A DNA stretch of 64,000 nucleotides from Desulfosudis oleivorans. GTDB lineage: Bacteria; Desulfobacterota; Desulfobacteria; Desulfobacterales; SURF-7. The notes beneath the pieces are model-generated. The model saw nothing but the letters and a program-made list of their open reading frames with translations. It was not told where the DNA came from and ran no database searches. The stretch lies in assembly GCA_020723325.1 (NCBI GenBank), contig DYJD01000006.1, positions 207,465 through 271,464 of the forward strand, read 5' to 3'. Positions 45,260 through 53,788 of the stretch are shown piece by piece. Numbering within the stretch: the first letter of the stretch is position 1; each line of letters begins with the position of its first letter. A program made the position numbers and the translations under genes.

Positions 45260-46012
45260 TTATTCCCGAAAGCGCCGGTTGTGGGCCGCAGCCTGTTCGA
45301 TCATCCAGGCCAGCTTTTCGGCGGTGAGAATATTTTCCTGGATAAAATACTGCCCGATCAGCGGCTGCTGAAGGCGTTGTTTGCCGAGGACAGCCAAATG
45401 CTGGAATACAGTTAAATAGCCTGCCCGCAGAGCGTATTCACCGATTTTTTCCGTATAGGGTTTGACCGTAAGAATGTATTGGATTTCATCGGCTGTCAAA
45501 AAGCCCCAGTTCCGAGCGATCTGTCCGAAAAGCGGGCGCTGCTTTTTCTGCCAGATAATGGCGCTGATCAGCGACATCCAGGAAATATGATTGGAATAAT
45601 ATAGATATTGGCCGAATTTTAGCGGCCGTTTGGGGAATACCCCTTGATAGTAATGATCTTGGGCGGAAAATCTCCAGGCTTTTGCCTTTTTATCGGGCCT
45701 GGGTGGAGCAGACGGCTTGGCAGGTGCCGGCCGGGGTTTTGGTGCGGGCTCGATAATCACTTCGCCGTTGGCAATGGGTATCAGGCGCTCATAGGCCATG
45801 GACACTTCCTTGAAACGCCGGTTCATTTCCGCCTCGGATTTGCCCAGGGCCATGGAGCGGTCCGGATGGGTTTCCAAGGCTTTGCGGCGGTATGCGCGTT
45901 TCAAGGCGGCCGGCTCAAGGCTCATCAAAAAATCATCCGTCGGCCTGGCAGGCATGTCGAACAATACCCTACAGGCATAGATCAGATCACTGTTCAGACG
46001 ATAGGACAACAT
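45260..46012 (-). CDS. J-domain protein
   Basis: A 250-residue co-chaperone-like protein. A J domain spans about residues 12-75 with the required HPD (H49-P50-D51, in ALETHPDRSM), preceded by ALKRAYRRKA and followed by RFKEVSMAYERL. The middle is a proline/lysine-rich linker (about 88-112), and the C-terminal 120 residues (FGQYLYYSNHISWMSLISAIIWQKKQRPLFGQI region) are a separate domain also seen in other J proteins of Deltaproteobacteria; it contains a repeated helical pattern EIQYILTVKPYTEKIGE. The DnaK partner is not in the window. Confidence 0.8.
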   Translation of the reverse strand: MLSYRLNSDLIYACRVLFDMPARPTDDFLMSLEPAALKRAYRRKALETHPDRSMALGKSEAEMNRRFKEVSMAYERLIPIANGEVIIEPAPKPRPAPAKPSAPPRPDKKAKAWRFSAQDHYYQGVFPKRPLKFGQYLYYSNHISWMSLISAIIWQKKQRPLFGQIARNWGFLTADEIQYILTVKPYTEKIGEYALRAGYLTVFQHLAVLGKQRLQQPLIGQYFIQENILTAEKLAWMIEQAAAHNRRFRE

Positions 46013-46108
46013 AATCAGCCCCTGCTCCTCAACCGTATAAAGCTTATCTATATACCGGTTATAGTTTCACAATATCTTGTGGTTTTGTCAAGGAAAGAAT
46101 ACGATTAT

Positions 46109-46573
46109 CTACTTTATAGGCTCTTTCTGGCAGTTGGTGCAAAAGCTGTAGCCGTGCTGCTGAAAGCCGAGGGAGCGATAAAAGGCGTGGGCCTTTTCCC
46201 GCTTCAGATTACTGGAAAGCGCGGTTTTGTAACATCCCTTTTTACCGGCGATCTCAAGGGCATATCGCATCATGGCCCGGCCGATGCCCTGTCGTTGCCA
46301 TTTCGGGTCCACGGCAACAGCCTCGATCACCGCCGAAGGCGCGCCCATATGGCCCAGATTGTCCATGATCAGCAAGGCAAATGTGCCGACAATTTGTTTC
46401 CCGCTGACTGCCACGTAAAGCTTATAATCCGGGTAGCACGAAATCCGGTCGAAAATGCGTTCGGCCTCGGCCGTGGATAGTACTTTGTCCTCATCAAAAT
46501 CAGGCTGCGAGTAGAGACGCAGCACTGTGGGAAGATCAGCCTTGACCGCTTCACGGCAGGAAAGTGGAACCAA
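46109..46573 (-). CDS. GNAT-family N-acetyltransferase
   Basis: A 154-residue GNAT protein. The acetyl-CoA-binding motif is VDPKWQRQGIGRAMMRYALEIA (Q/R-x-x-G-x-G/A as RQGIGRA), the N-terminal part starts SCREAVKADLPTVLRLYS, and FYRSLGFQQHGY is the usual C-terminal motif. The start is a TTG after GAAAGGGTG; no ATG is available in frame. A short C-terminal CTNCQKEP segment may bind metal. Substrate unknown. Confidence 0.85.
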   Translation of the reverse strand: MVPLSCREAVKADLPTVLRLYSQPDFDEDKVLSTAEAERIFDRISCYPDYKLYVAVSGKQIVGTFALLIMDNLGHMGAPSAVIEAVAVDPKWQRQGIGRAMMRYALEIAGKKGCYKTALSSNLKREKAHAFYRSLGFQQHGYSFCTNCQKEPIK

Positions 46574-46897
46574 AATGCATTCACCCTTTCAGGTTGTTGT
46601 TCAATCAAGTTTTTGTGATTCAAAGGCCTTCAATTGAATAAGCTTAATCCTTCCCATGCGGCTTGGCAAGGGGGTTTTAAATATCATGTAATTGCCTTGT
46701 TTAGACCGGGGCAACTGTTTCGCAGGGCAGTCGTTGAATTTTGAATTTGTTTACGGAATCATTTTTTCATGATAATCTATTCGAACGTTATTTCCTTGCC
46801 ATCCGTGTGCCCCATCTGTTTTATTTGGTTTTTCGAATATCCTTTAATTGATTTGGGAAGCCGAAGTGATTTCTTCACAACCAAAAGGAGGTCTGAA
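46574..46897. other. Intergenic stretch with possible promoter
   Basis: A 324-base AT-rich gap between the GNAT gene (reading left) and the binding-protein gene (reading right). TTGTTT (46747-46752) and GATAAT (46771-46776), 18 bases apart, could be a promoter for the latter. I see no gene and no repeat of the dispersed types. Confidence 0.35.
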
Positions 46898-47656
46898 ATG
46901 AAAACTGCCAGCAGGATTTCCATCTTATTCATCCTTTTGTTAATCCCGAGTTTTTTAGCAGCCCAAAACAACCGTTTTCTCATCGGGGTGGAAGAACTTG
47001 ACTACCTGCCGTTCTACAGCGCTGTGGATAAGAACTACACGGGCTATGCCCGGGAATTGCTGGACGCTTTTGCCAAGGAGCGGGGTTATGTTTTTGAATA
47101 TAAACCACTGCCGGTTAAACGCCTTTTTGATACATTTCTAAAGCAACAGGTTGATTTCAAATTTCCGGACCATCCCAACTGGCAAGCTGATTTGAAAAAG
47201 GAATATCAGATTGCCTATACCGAGCCGCTCACGGCTTATACGGACGGGGTCATGGTATTGCCGGGAAATAAAGGCCGCGGAATTGAACATCTGAAAAAGC
47301 TCGGCACCGTGCTCGGCTTTACCGCCTGGGATTACCTGGATTATATCAAGAAAGGGACCATTGAAATAACGGAAAATTCGTCTTTTGAAAGTCTGCTGAA
47401 ACAGGTTATCATGGGTAGAATCGACGGCGCCTACATCAATCCGGAAGTGGCGCGCTACCAGCTCGAAAAAGTGATGAATCAACCCGCTGCGCTGGTGTTT
47501 GATCCTGCGCTGCCCCATATCAAGGGCGCTTATCTGCTCTCCACCATCAAACACAAAAGTATTCTTGGGGAATTTAATCAATTTTTAAAAGAAAAGGCCG
47601 GCCTGGTGGATCAGCTTCGAAAAAAGCATTCCCTTGACCTGATCAATACACCATAG
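46898..47656 (+). CDS. Type-2 periplasmic substrate-binding protein (SBP_bac_3)
   Basis: A 252-residue exported protein with a signal peptide (about residues 1-22, ending FLAAQ) and the bilobed fold of family 3 solute-binding proteins: LIGVEELDYLPFYSAV, YTGYARELLDAFAKERGY and the late NSSFESLLKQVIMGRIDGAYINPEVA. ATG at 46898 follows AAAAGGAGGTC. No permease gene is adjacent, so it may be a stand-alone receptor or serve a remote transporter. It lies upstream of a complete liv operon, with a 146-base gap. Confidence 0.85.
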   Translation: MKTASRISILFILLLIPSFLAAQNNRFLIGVEELDYLPFYSAVDKNYTGYARELLDAFAKERGYVFEYKPLPVKRLFDTFLKQQVDFKFPDHPNWQADLKKEYQIAYTEPLTAYTDGVMVLPGNKGRGIEHLKKLGTVLGFTAWDYLDYIKKGTIEITENSSFESLLKQVIMGRIDGAYINPEVARYQLEKVMNQPAALVFDPALPHIKGAYLLSTIKHKSILGEFNQFLKEKAGLVDQLRKKHSLDLINTP

Positions 47657-47713
47657 GAAATCGAAAGACCTTCAGTCTTCGGCCTATTTGCCTGAGTTCT
47701 TAGGAATTATAAG

Positions 47714-47742
47714 TTGCCTTTTGGGGGACCCCGTGTTATCAA
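47714..47742 (+). promoter_or_regulatory. Candidate promoter of the liv operon
   Basis: TTGCCT (47714-47719) and TATCAA (47737-47742) with a 17-base spacer lie 60 bases upstream of the livJ start. Read by eye only. Confidence 0.4.
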
Positions 47743-47802
47743 AATAAAATTCCTGCTTTACCAATAATCGCTTTAATACTTCCAGCCTGCAAGGAGGATT
47801 TC

Positions 47803-48993
47803 ATGAAACATCGGTCCCTTGTTCTGTTCATGTTGCTTTTGTTGGTTCTGTCCCCGCTTTTGGTTGCCGCCGCAGACGATTTTGAGCTTACCATCCCATT
47901 GCCGCTGACAGGCAAGCCGGCCAAATTCGGTGAGATCATGAAGCACTCCTATGAGATTGCCGTTGAGGAAATCAATGCCAAAGGCGGGGTCAAGGGTAAA
48001 AAGATCGTTCTTGGCTTTGAAGACTCCACCGGCAAACCGGAAACAGCCCGGGCCATTGTTGAAAAGCTCATCGATTCGAAAAAACAGCCCATCATCGTGG
48101 GCGAGTATACTTCGGCCTGCGCCAAGGCCGTGGCCGCCGTGGCAGAGGAGCGCAAGACCCCCTATCTGATCGTGGCCAGTGCCGACGACGACATCACCCA
48201 AAACAAATACAAATATGTTTTCCGCCAGAATCAGGTGAATGCCCATTACGGCGACGCGGTGGTGGATTTTTTAAAGAATGTGGTGAAACCCAAATCCATA
48301 GCCATTCTTTATGAAAGTTCGGCTTTCGGCACCTCCGGGGCTGATGCCATGGAAAAGGATGCGGTTAAGATCAATGCCAAGGTGGTACTGAAGGAAAAAT
48401 TCGAAACCGGCGCCATTGACTTCAAGCCGCTGCTGTCCAAGGTCAAGGCTGAACAACCCGACGTGGTCTACACCGTGGCCTATGCCAACGAAGCCCAACT
48501 CATCATGAAGCAGGCCAAGGAGCTGCGGGTGGACGCCAGGCTGTATGCCGGCGGCGCAGCCGGCTTTGCCATTCCTGAATTTATCAAGGGTGCCCAGGAT
48601 GCGGCCGAGTTTGTGATCAGCGCCACCCTCTGGAGCCCCCAACTCAAATATGAAGGCGCCAAGGAATTCGCCGACAAATACAAGGCCAAATACGGCGAAT
48701 ATCCCTCCTACCATGGGGCCTCGGCCTATGCTGCCATGCATGTAACCGCGGACGCCCTCAACCGCGCAAAAGGGCTGAGCCCGGATGAAATCCGCGATGC
48801 CCTGAAAGCCACGGATCTGAAGACCGCCTATGGACCGGTGAAGTTCGAGGACAAGGAAGGCTACCAAAACCAGAATTTCCACGAGACTTTGGTTATCCAG
48901 GTTCAAAAGGGTGAGTTTGAAAACATTTGGCCCCAATCCCAGGCGGGTAAGGCGTATATTTTTCCGATTCCGAGTTGGAGGGAAAGAAAATAA
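47803..48993 (+). CDS. livJ: Branched-chain amino-acid-type ABC substrate-binding protein
   Basis: A 396-residue periplasmic protein of family 6 (Peripla_BP_6). The signal peptide (residues about 1-23) ends VAAADDF. The mature part shows LTIPLPLTGKPAKFGEIMKHSYEIAVEEINAKGGVKGKKI (for example EEINAKGGVKGKKI), IVGEYTSACAKAVAAVAEE, YRQNQVNAHYGDA-like VFRQNQVNAHYGDAVVDF and an RDALKATD-like C-terminus. It should deliver substrate to the LivHM permease encoded next. ATG follows GCAAGGAGGATTTC. Confidence 0.92.
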   Translation: MKHRSLVLFMLLLLVLSPLLVAAADDFELTIPLPLTGKPAKFGEIMKHSYEIAVEEINAKGGVKGKKIVLGFEDSTGKPETARAIVEKLIDSKKQPIIVGEYTSACAKAVAAVAEERKTPYLIVASADDDITQNKYKYVFRQNQVNAHYGDAVVDFLKNVVKPKSIAILYESSAFGTSGADAMEKDAVKINAKVVLKEKFETGAIDFKPLLSKVKAEQPDVVYTVAYANEAQLIMKQAKELRVDARLYAGGAAGFAIPEFIKGAQDAAEFVISATLWSPQLKYEGAKEFADKYKAKYGEYPSYHGASAYAAMHVTADALNRAKGLSPDEIRDALKATDLKTAYGPVKFEDKEGYQNQNFHETLVIQVQKGEFENIWPQSQAGKAYIFPIPSWRERK

Positions 48994-48997
48994 GGGG

Positions 48998-49074
48998 ATT
49001 TCAGATTTCAGATTTCAGATTTGAGATTTGAGATTTGAGATTTGAGATACGGGAGGTGGGAGGTGGGAGGTGGC
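48998..49074. repeat. Phased heptanucleotide array between livJ and livH
   Basis: Eleven consecutive seven-base units: three ATTTCAG, four ATTTGAG, one ATACGGG, then AGGTGGG, AGGTGGG and AGGTGGC, from 48998 to 49074. They start four bases after the livJ stop and end 20 bases before the livH TTG. Slipped replication could change the number of units. Confidence 0.9.
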
Positions 49075-49093
49075 ATAGGATGCGGGGGAAGTT

Positions 49094-50014
49094 TTGATTA
49101 AACTGGAAATTTTTCTGCAAACCCTTATCCAGGGGCTTTTGCTGGGCGGGCTGTATTCGCTTATCGGGGTGGGCATGACCATCATCATGGGGGTCATGAA
49201 GATCATCAACCTCGCCCACGGCGAACTGATGATGGTGGCCATGTACATTGCCTATGTGCTGTTCACCGCCTTCCAAATCGACCCGTATTTTTCCATCCTG
49301 ATCGCCGCACCGGTGCTCTTTTTTCTGGGGATCGCCCTGCAGAAATACCTGATCAACCCGGTGCTGCGGGTGGAGGCCATCATTCCGGAAAACCAGGTCA
49401 TTCTCACCGTGGGCATCGGCATGGTTTTGGCCAACCTGGCCACCATCATTTTTCAATCCGACTACCGCCAGACCCCCCTGTCCTATGCTTCCAAGACCTG
49501 GTACCTGCAGGATTACTGGAAAAGCTCGCCGGTGGATTTGTCCATAACCGCGCCTTGGCTGGTCACCTTTTTGGTGGCGGTTCTGATTACCCTGGGGCTG
49601 TGGTTCTTTTTAGCCCGCACCGACATGGGCAAGTCCATCCGGGCCACGGCCCAGGACAGCGAGGCTGCCATGATCATGGGCGTCAACGTGGATAGAATGC
49701 GGGTCATCACCTTTGGCCTTGGCTCGGCTTTGGTGGGGGCCGCCGGCTGCCTTTTTATTCCCATTTATTATATTTATCCGGATATCGGCGGGCAGTTCAC
49801 CCTGATTTCCTTTGTCATCACGATTCTAGGCGGCCTGGGTTCCACTGTGGGCGCCATTTTGGGTGGATTGGTGCTGGGCTTGTTTGAATCCCTGACAGCC
49901 ACCTATGTGGGCATGGGCTGGGCACCGGTGGGGCGTTTTGCCATTTTCGTGGCGGCCCTTGTTTTTCTGCCCGGCGGCATGGCTTCCTTGTTGAAATCAA
50001 AAAGAATGAAATGA
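49094..50014 (+). CDS. livH: Branched-chain amino-acid ABC transporter permease
   Basis: A 306-residue LivH-type inner-membrane permease with eight or so hydrophobic segments. Family marks: GLLLGGLYSLIGVGMTIIMGVMKIINLAHGELMMV (for example INLAHGELMMV) and ATAQDSEAAMIMGVNVDRMRV, where EAA interacts with the ATPase, and a late GGLGSTVGAILGGLVLGL. It starts at a TTG preceded by GCGGGGGAAG. The preceding heptamer array separates it from livJ. Its stop overlaps the livM start (ATGA). Confidence 0.93.
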   Translation: MIKLEIFLQTLIQGLLLGGLYSLIGVGMTIIMGVMKIINLAHGELMMVAMYIAYVLFTAFQIDPYFSILIAAPVLFFLGIALQKYLINPVLRVEAIIPENQVILTVGIGMVLANLATIIFQSDYRQTPLSYASKTWYLQDYWKSSPVDLSITAPWLVTFLVAVLITLGLWFFLARTDMGKSIRATAQDSEAAMIMGVNVDRMRVITFGLGSALVGAAGCLFIPIYYIYPDIGGQFTLISFVITILGGLGSTVGAILGGLVLGLFESLTATYVGMGWAPVGRFAIFVAALVFLPGGMASLLKSKRMK

Positions 50015-50955
50015 TGAAAAATGCATTTCCCTATATAGGCCTTGGGGCTTTGCTTTTATTCCCGCTGCTGGGCTTCAGCTCCTACCTCATGCATATCGCC
50101 ATTCTCGTGATCATGTGGTCGGTGATCGGCATGGCCTGGAATCTTCTCGGGGGGTATTGCGGGCAGGTGTCCTTTGGCCATGCGGCATTTTTCGGAGTCG
50201 GGGCTTACACCGCCGGTATGCTGTACAGCAAACTCGGTCTGTCCGCCTGGTGGGGAATTCCCGCAAGTATAGTTGTGGTCACCCTTGTTGCCCTAGTAAT
50301 CGGCTATATCTGCCTGCGCCTGCGCGGGCCTTTCTTTGCACTGGCCACCCTTTCCATGGGGGTCATTCTGCGGATCACGGCAGAGAATCTGGTCAAGATC
50401 ACCGGCGGTGATATAGGCATCATGATCCGCGAACGCACCTGGGTTGAAAAAATCTGGTACTACTATATTATTCTCGCCCTGGCCGTCATGACTTTCCTGG
50501 TGGTAAAGCAGGTCGTCGGCTCCAAGCTGGGCTACTATTTTGTGGCCATCCGGGAGGACCAGGATGCGGCCGAATCCCTGGGCATCGACACCACCTATTA
50601 CAAGACCGTGGCCCTTTGCCTGAGTGGGGTCATCACCGGTTTGGCCGGGGCCTTTTACACCAACTACATGGGCTATATTGATCCAAAAGTGGTTTTCGCC
50701 CTCCATGATATCTCCATCATCACCATCATGGTGGTGATGGTGGGCGGTGCCGCCACTTTCAGCGGGCCGGTGGTGGGCGCGGTCATTATGGTGTTGCTGG
50801 CGGAGATGATCCGCTCCATCCCCAAACTGGGCGCGGCCCATCACACTTTTTTCGGCCTACTGCTCATCGTGATCATCATTTTTCTGCCCAACGGCATTGT
50901 GGGTGATTTTGAAAAAATCCGTAAACTTTTCAGGACCAGGCAGGAGCAGCCATGA
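50011..50955 (+). CDS. livM: Branched-chain amino-acid ABC transporter permease
   Basis: A 314-residue LivM-type permease that pairs with LivH. It shows AWNLLGGYCGQVSFGHAAFFGVGAYTAG (for example GYCGQVSFGHAAF), the EAA-like REDQDAAESLGIDTTYYKT loop, and VVMVGGAATFSGPVVGAV near the C-terminus. It overlaps livH by four bases upstream and livG by four bases downstream, so the genes are translationally coupled. Confidence 0.93.
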   Translation: MMKNAFPYIGLGALLLFPLLGFSSYLMHIAILVIMWSVIGMAWNLLGGYCGQVSFGHAAFFGVGAYTAGMLYSKLGLSAWWGIPASIVVVTLVALVIGYICLRLRGPFFALATLSMGVILRITAENLVKITGGDIGIMIRERTWVEKIWYYYIILALAVMTFLVVKQVVGSKLGYYFVAIREDQDAAESLGIDTTYYKTVALCLSGVITGLAGAFYTNYMGYIDPKVVFALHDISIITIMVVMVGGAATFSGPVVGAVIMVLLAEMIRSIPKLGAAHHTFFGLLLIVIIIFLPNGIVGDFEKIRKLFRTRQEQP

Positions 50956-51674
50956 GTCTGCTTGAGGTTTGCGCCATCTCCAGGTTTTTCGGCGGTCTGG
51001 CAGCTCTTAAGGATGTTTCCTTTGAGGTCCGCAAGGGTGAAATCCTCGGCCTCATCGGACCCAACGGGGCCGGCAAGACAACCCTTTTCAATGTCGTCAA
51101 CGGATTTTACCGCCCTTCCCAGGGGGAAGTCCGTTTTCAGGGCGGGCGGATTTCCGGCTTGAAACCCCATCAGATCTGCAAACGCGGCATGGCCCGCACC
51201 TTTCAGGTGGTCAAGCCCTTGCAGCGCATGAGTGTACTGGACAATGTGATCGCCTCGGCCTTTCTGCGGGCCGGAAACAAGCAGCAAGCCGCGGAAGCCG
51301 CCCTGGAGATTTTGGCATTCACCGGATTACAGCAGGACCGTGATGTCATCTCCAAAAGTCTGCCCCTGGGCAAACGCAAACGTCTGGAGATTGCCCGGGC
51401 CTTGGCCACCAAACCGGAACTCTTGCTGCTGGACGAGTCTTTTGCCGGTTTAAATCCTTCCGAGATCGAAGCCCTGATCAGCATTATCCGTGATATCCGT
51501 GAGCGCGGCATCACCATTATGATCATCGAACACCATATGCGGGTGATCATGTCCATCTCGGATCGCATCGTGGTGCTGAACTACGGCCAAAAGATCGCTG
51601 AAGGAACGCCACTGGAAATCGGCCGTGATCCGTTGGTGATCGAAGCCTATCTGGGGGAAGCCCAACATGCTTGA
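50952..51674 (+). CDS. livG: Branched-chain amino-acid ABC transporter ATPase
   Basis: A 240-residue ATPase of the LivG type. Walker A is LIGPNGAGKTTLFNVV, the signature region is KSLPLGKRKRLEIARAL (LSxGxxR replaced by LPLGKRKR, common in LivG), and Walker B is LLLLDESFAGLNPSE with EHHMRV as the switch. It overlaps livM by four bases and livF by eight. Confidence 0.94.
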   Translation: MSLLEVCAISRFFGGLAALKDVSFEVRKGEILGLIGPNGAGKTTLFNVVNGFYRPSQGEVRFQGGRISGLKPHQICKRGMARTFQVVKPLQRMSVLDNVIASAFLRAGNKQQAAEAALEILAFTGLQQDRDVISKSLPLGKRKRLEIARALATKPELLLLDESFAGLNPSEIEALISIIRDIRERGITIMIIEHHMRVIMSISDRIVVLNYGQKIAEGTPLEIGRDPLVIEAYLGEAQHA

Positions 51675-52371
51675 AATCCGGAACATGGACGTTTTCTACG
51701 GCGATGTTCAGGTCATCTGGGACGTGTCCTTTCAGGTAAAGCCAAGGGAGGTGACGGCCCTTATCGGCACCAACGGCGCCGGCAAATCCACCACCCTCAA
51801 GACTATTGCCGGTCTGCTGCGCCCCAGTAACGGCGGTATTTTTTTCAACGCCGAAGACCTGTCAACCGTTCCGGCCTTTCAGCGCATTGACCGCGGCATG
51901 GTGCTTTGCCCTGAAGCCCGGCGTCTTTTCATCGAAATGACCGTGGAGGAAAATCTGGATATGGGTTCCCTGCGGGGCAGGGCCAAGCAACAGCGGCGGC
52001 AGACCAAGGACATGGTTTATGAGCTCTTTCCGCGCTTAAAGGAGCGCAGACGTCAGATCGCCGGCACCCTTTCCGGTGGCGAGCAGCAGATGGCCGCCAT
52101 CGGCCGGGGCCTCATGTCCCTGCCGCAGCTCATGATGTTCGACGAGCCTTCCTTGGGTCTTGCGCCAATTCTGGTGCGGGAAATTTTTGAAGTGATCCGG
52201 AAAATTCAGGCAGACGGCACCACCGTCCTGATCGTGGAACAGAACGTGAAGCAGACCCTGGCCATTGCCGACCGGGCCTATGTTCTGGAACACGGCCGGC
52301 TGGTCATGCAGGGCAGGGGACAAGACCTGCTGAATGATCCCCACGTCAAATCCGCCTATTTGGGTATGTAA
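51667..52371 (+). CDS. livF: Branched-chain amino-acid ABC transporter ATPase
   Basis: A 234-residue LivF-type ATPase. Walker A is LIGTNGAGKSTTLKTIAG, the signature is TLSGGEQQMAAIGRGLMS, Walker B is LMMFDEPSLGLAPI and the switch is VEQNVKQ; each matches the LivF pattern. It is the last gene of the tight livHMGF run. A CAGCG/CGCTG hairpin lies just downstream (52373-52385). Confidence 0.94.
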   Translation: MLEIRNMDVFYGDVQVIWDVSFQVKPREVTALIGTNGAGKSTTLKTIAGLLRPSNGGIFFNAEDLSTVPAFQRIDRGMVLCPEARRLFIEMTVEENLDMGSLRGRAKQQRRQTKDMVYELFPRLKERRRQIAGTLSGGEQQMAAIGRGLMSLPQLMMFDEPSLGLAPILVREIFEVIRKIQADGTTVLIVEQNVKQTLAIADRAYVLEHGRLVMQGRGQDLLNDPHVKSAYLGM

Positions 52372-52429
52372 AGCAGCGTTTCGCTGTTGGGGGCATTCAT
52401 AGATTTCTCCTTTGCAATCGAGATCTTGC

Positions 52430-52458
52430 TTGACATGCGGCTGTTCTTGGCATATCCT
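52430..52458 (+). promoter_or_regulatory. Strong sigma-70 promoter upstream of the second binding protein
   Basis: A perfect TTGACA (52430-52435) and TATCCT (52453-52458), separated by 17 bases, lie in the 196-base gap between livF and the second binding-protein gene, about 110 bases before its ATG. Confidence 0.65.
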
Positions 52459-52567
52459 GATTTTTAGAGATGATTTGCTTATCCTTTCCTTAAATTTCTA
52501 CTGCACGAATTATGCACAGTTTACACTATTTCATAAATTGGTTCGATTTCTATTTTCCGGAGGAAGA

Positions 52568-53755
52568 ATGGGCACAAAAATTCAAAATGTCGGGTTAGTA
52601 TTGTTCCTGCTGGTAACTGTTTTCTCCAGTGTTTCCCATGCGGAGGTCGGCGTAACCGATACGGAGATCCTGATCGGTTCCTCACTGGCCTTGGAAGGCC
52701 ATGCCAGCTATCTCGGCACCCAGACATTGCGCGGGTTCACGGCTTACATCAATGCGGTCAATGAAAAAGGCGGCGTGAACGGCCGCAAAATAAAAATCCT
52801 GGCTTATAATGACGGCTATGATCCGGATAACTGCGTCAAGAACACCAACAAACTCATTAAGGAGGATAAGGTTTTTGCCCTTTCCAGTTATGTGGGAACG
52901 CCCACCAGCGTCAAGGCCATGCCCATTATCGAAGAGGCGCACATACCCTTGGTGGGCCTGTTCACCGGCGCGGAGGCCCTGCGGGAGCCGCCCAAGCGCT
53001 ATATTTTCAATGTGCGCGCCTCTTATTACCAGGAAACCGCCGGGATTGTGACCCATTTCTGGGAAGACCTCGGTTTTCGGGATATCGCGGTTTTTTATCA
53101 AAACGACGCCTTTGGTACCGCGGGGCTTAAAGGCGTGGAACTCGCACTGGAAAAATACAAAGCCAAACCCATTGTTACCGCCAGCTATGAACGCGGCAGC
53201 GAGGATGTCGGGCCGGCCCTGAAAACCATCCGCGAGAAAAATCCGGAGGCCATCGTGATGGTGGGAGTATACGGCCCCTGCGCCCGCTTTATCCAAGGGT
53301 CCAAATGGCTGGGTTTCGACCCCTATTTCCATTGTGTTTCCTTTGTGGGCGCCAACCAATTGGCCCATTTATTGGGAACAGGAAAGGACAATGACGGCGT
53401 GGTGGTCACCCAGGTGGTGCCGCCGCCGGAATCAAACCTGCCCGGCATTCAGGAATATCGCGCCTGCTTTGAGAAATATATCAAGAAAGATTTTCCGGAT
53501 GATACCCCCAATTTCGTCAGCCTGGAGGGCTTCGTCAATGCCAAGGTCCTGGTGGCGATTTTAAACAAACTCGGCAAGGATGTGACCCGGGAAAATTTTA
53601 TCAAGGCCGCGGAGTCGTTGAAAAACTTTGATACAGGCATCGGCACCAACCTGACCTTCGGCGATCAGGATCGGCGTGGTTTGGATATGATCTATTACAC
53701 AGTGATCAAGAGCGGTAAATACGAAGTGGTTACGGACTGGAAAAAGTTACGATAG
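52568..53755 (+). CDS. Second LivJ-like ABC substrate-binding protein
   Basis: A 395-residue family 6 substrate-binding protein. It has a signal peptide (about residues 1-25, ending VSHAEV), then VTDTEILIGSSLALEGHASYLGTQTLRGFTAYINAVNEKGG (for example LGTQTLRGFTAYI) and VFALSSYVGTPTSVKAMPII. ATG at 52568 follows TCCGGAGGAAG; a longer reading from 52412 would start inside the promoter region. It shares the permease with livJ or broadens its substrate range, and has its own promoter. Confidence 0.9.
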   Translation: MGTKIQNVGLVLFLLVTVFSSVSHAEVGVTDTEILIGSSLALEGHASYLGTQTLRGFTAYINAVNEKGGVNGRKIKILAYNDGYDPDNCVKNTNKLIKEDKVFALSSYVGTPTSVKAMPIIEEAHIPLVGLFTGAEALREPPKRYIFNVRASYYQETAGIVTHFWEDLGFRDIAVFYQNDAFGTAGLKGVELALEKYKAKPIVTASYERGSEDVGPALKTIREKNPEAIVMVGVYGPCARFIQGSKWLGFDPYFHCVSFVGANQLAHLLGTGKDNDGVVVTQVVPPPESNLPGIQEYRACFEKYIKKDFPDDTPNFVSLEGFVNAKVLVAILNKLGKDVTRENFIKAAESLKNFDTGIGTNLTFGDQDRRGLDMIYYTVIKSGKYEVVTDWKKLR

Positions 53756-53788
53756 TTCCCGGACTACCGCCGGTTATTGATACGGTTA

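Noticed and set aside
46573-46623. Upstream extension of the GNAT gene in another frame
   Set aside because: The ATG reading is in a different frame and gives no GNAT motifs; the TTG start has its own binding site.
48998-49074. CRISPR-like array
   Set aside because: Units are seven bases and contiguous; no spacers or cas genes exist.
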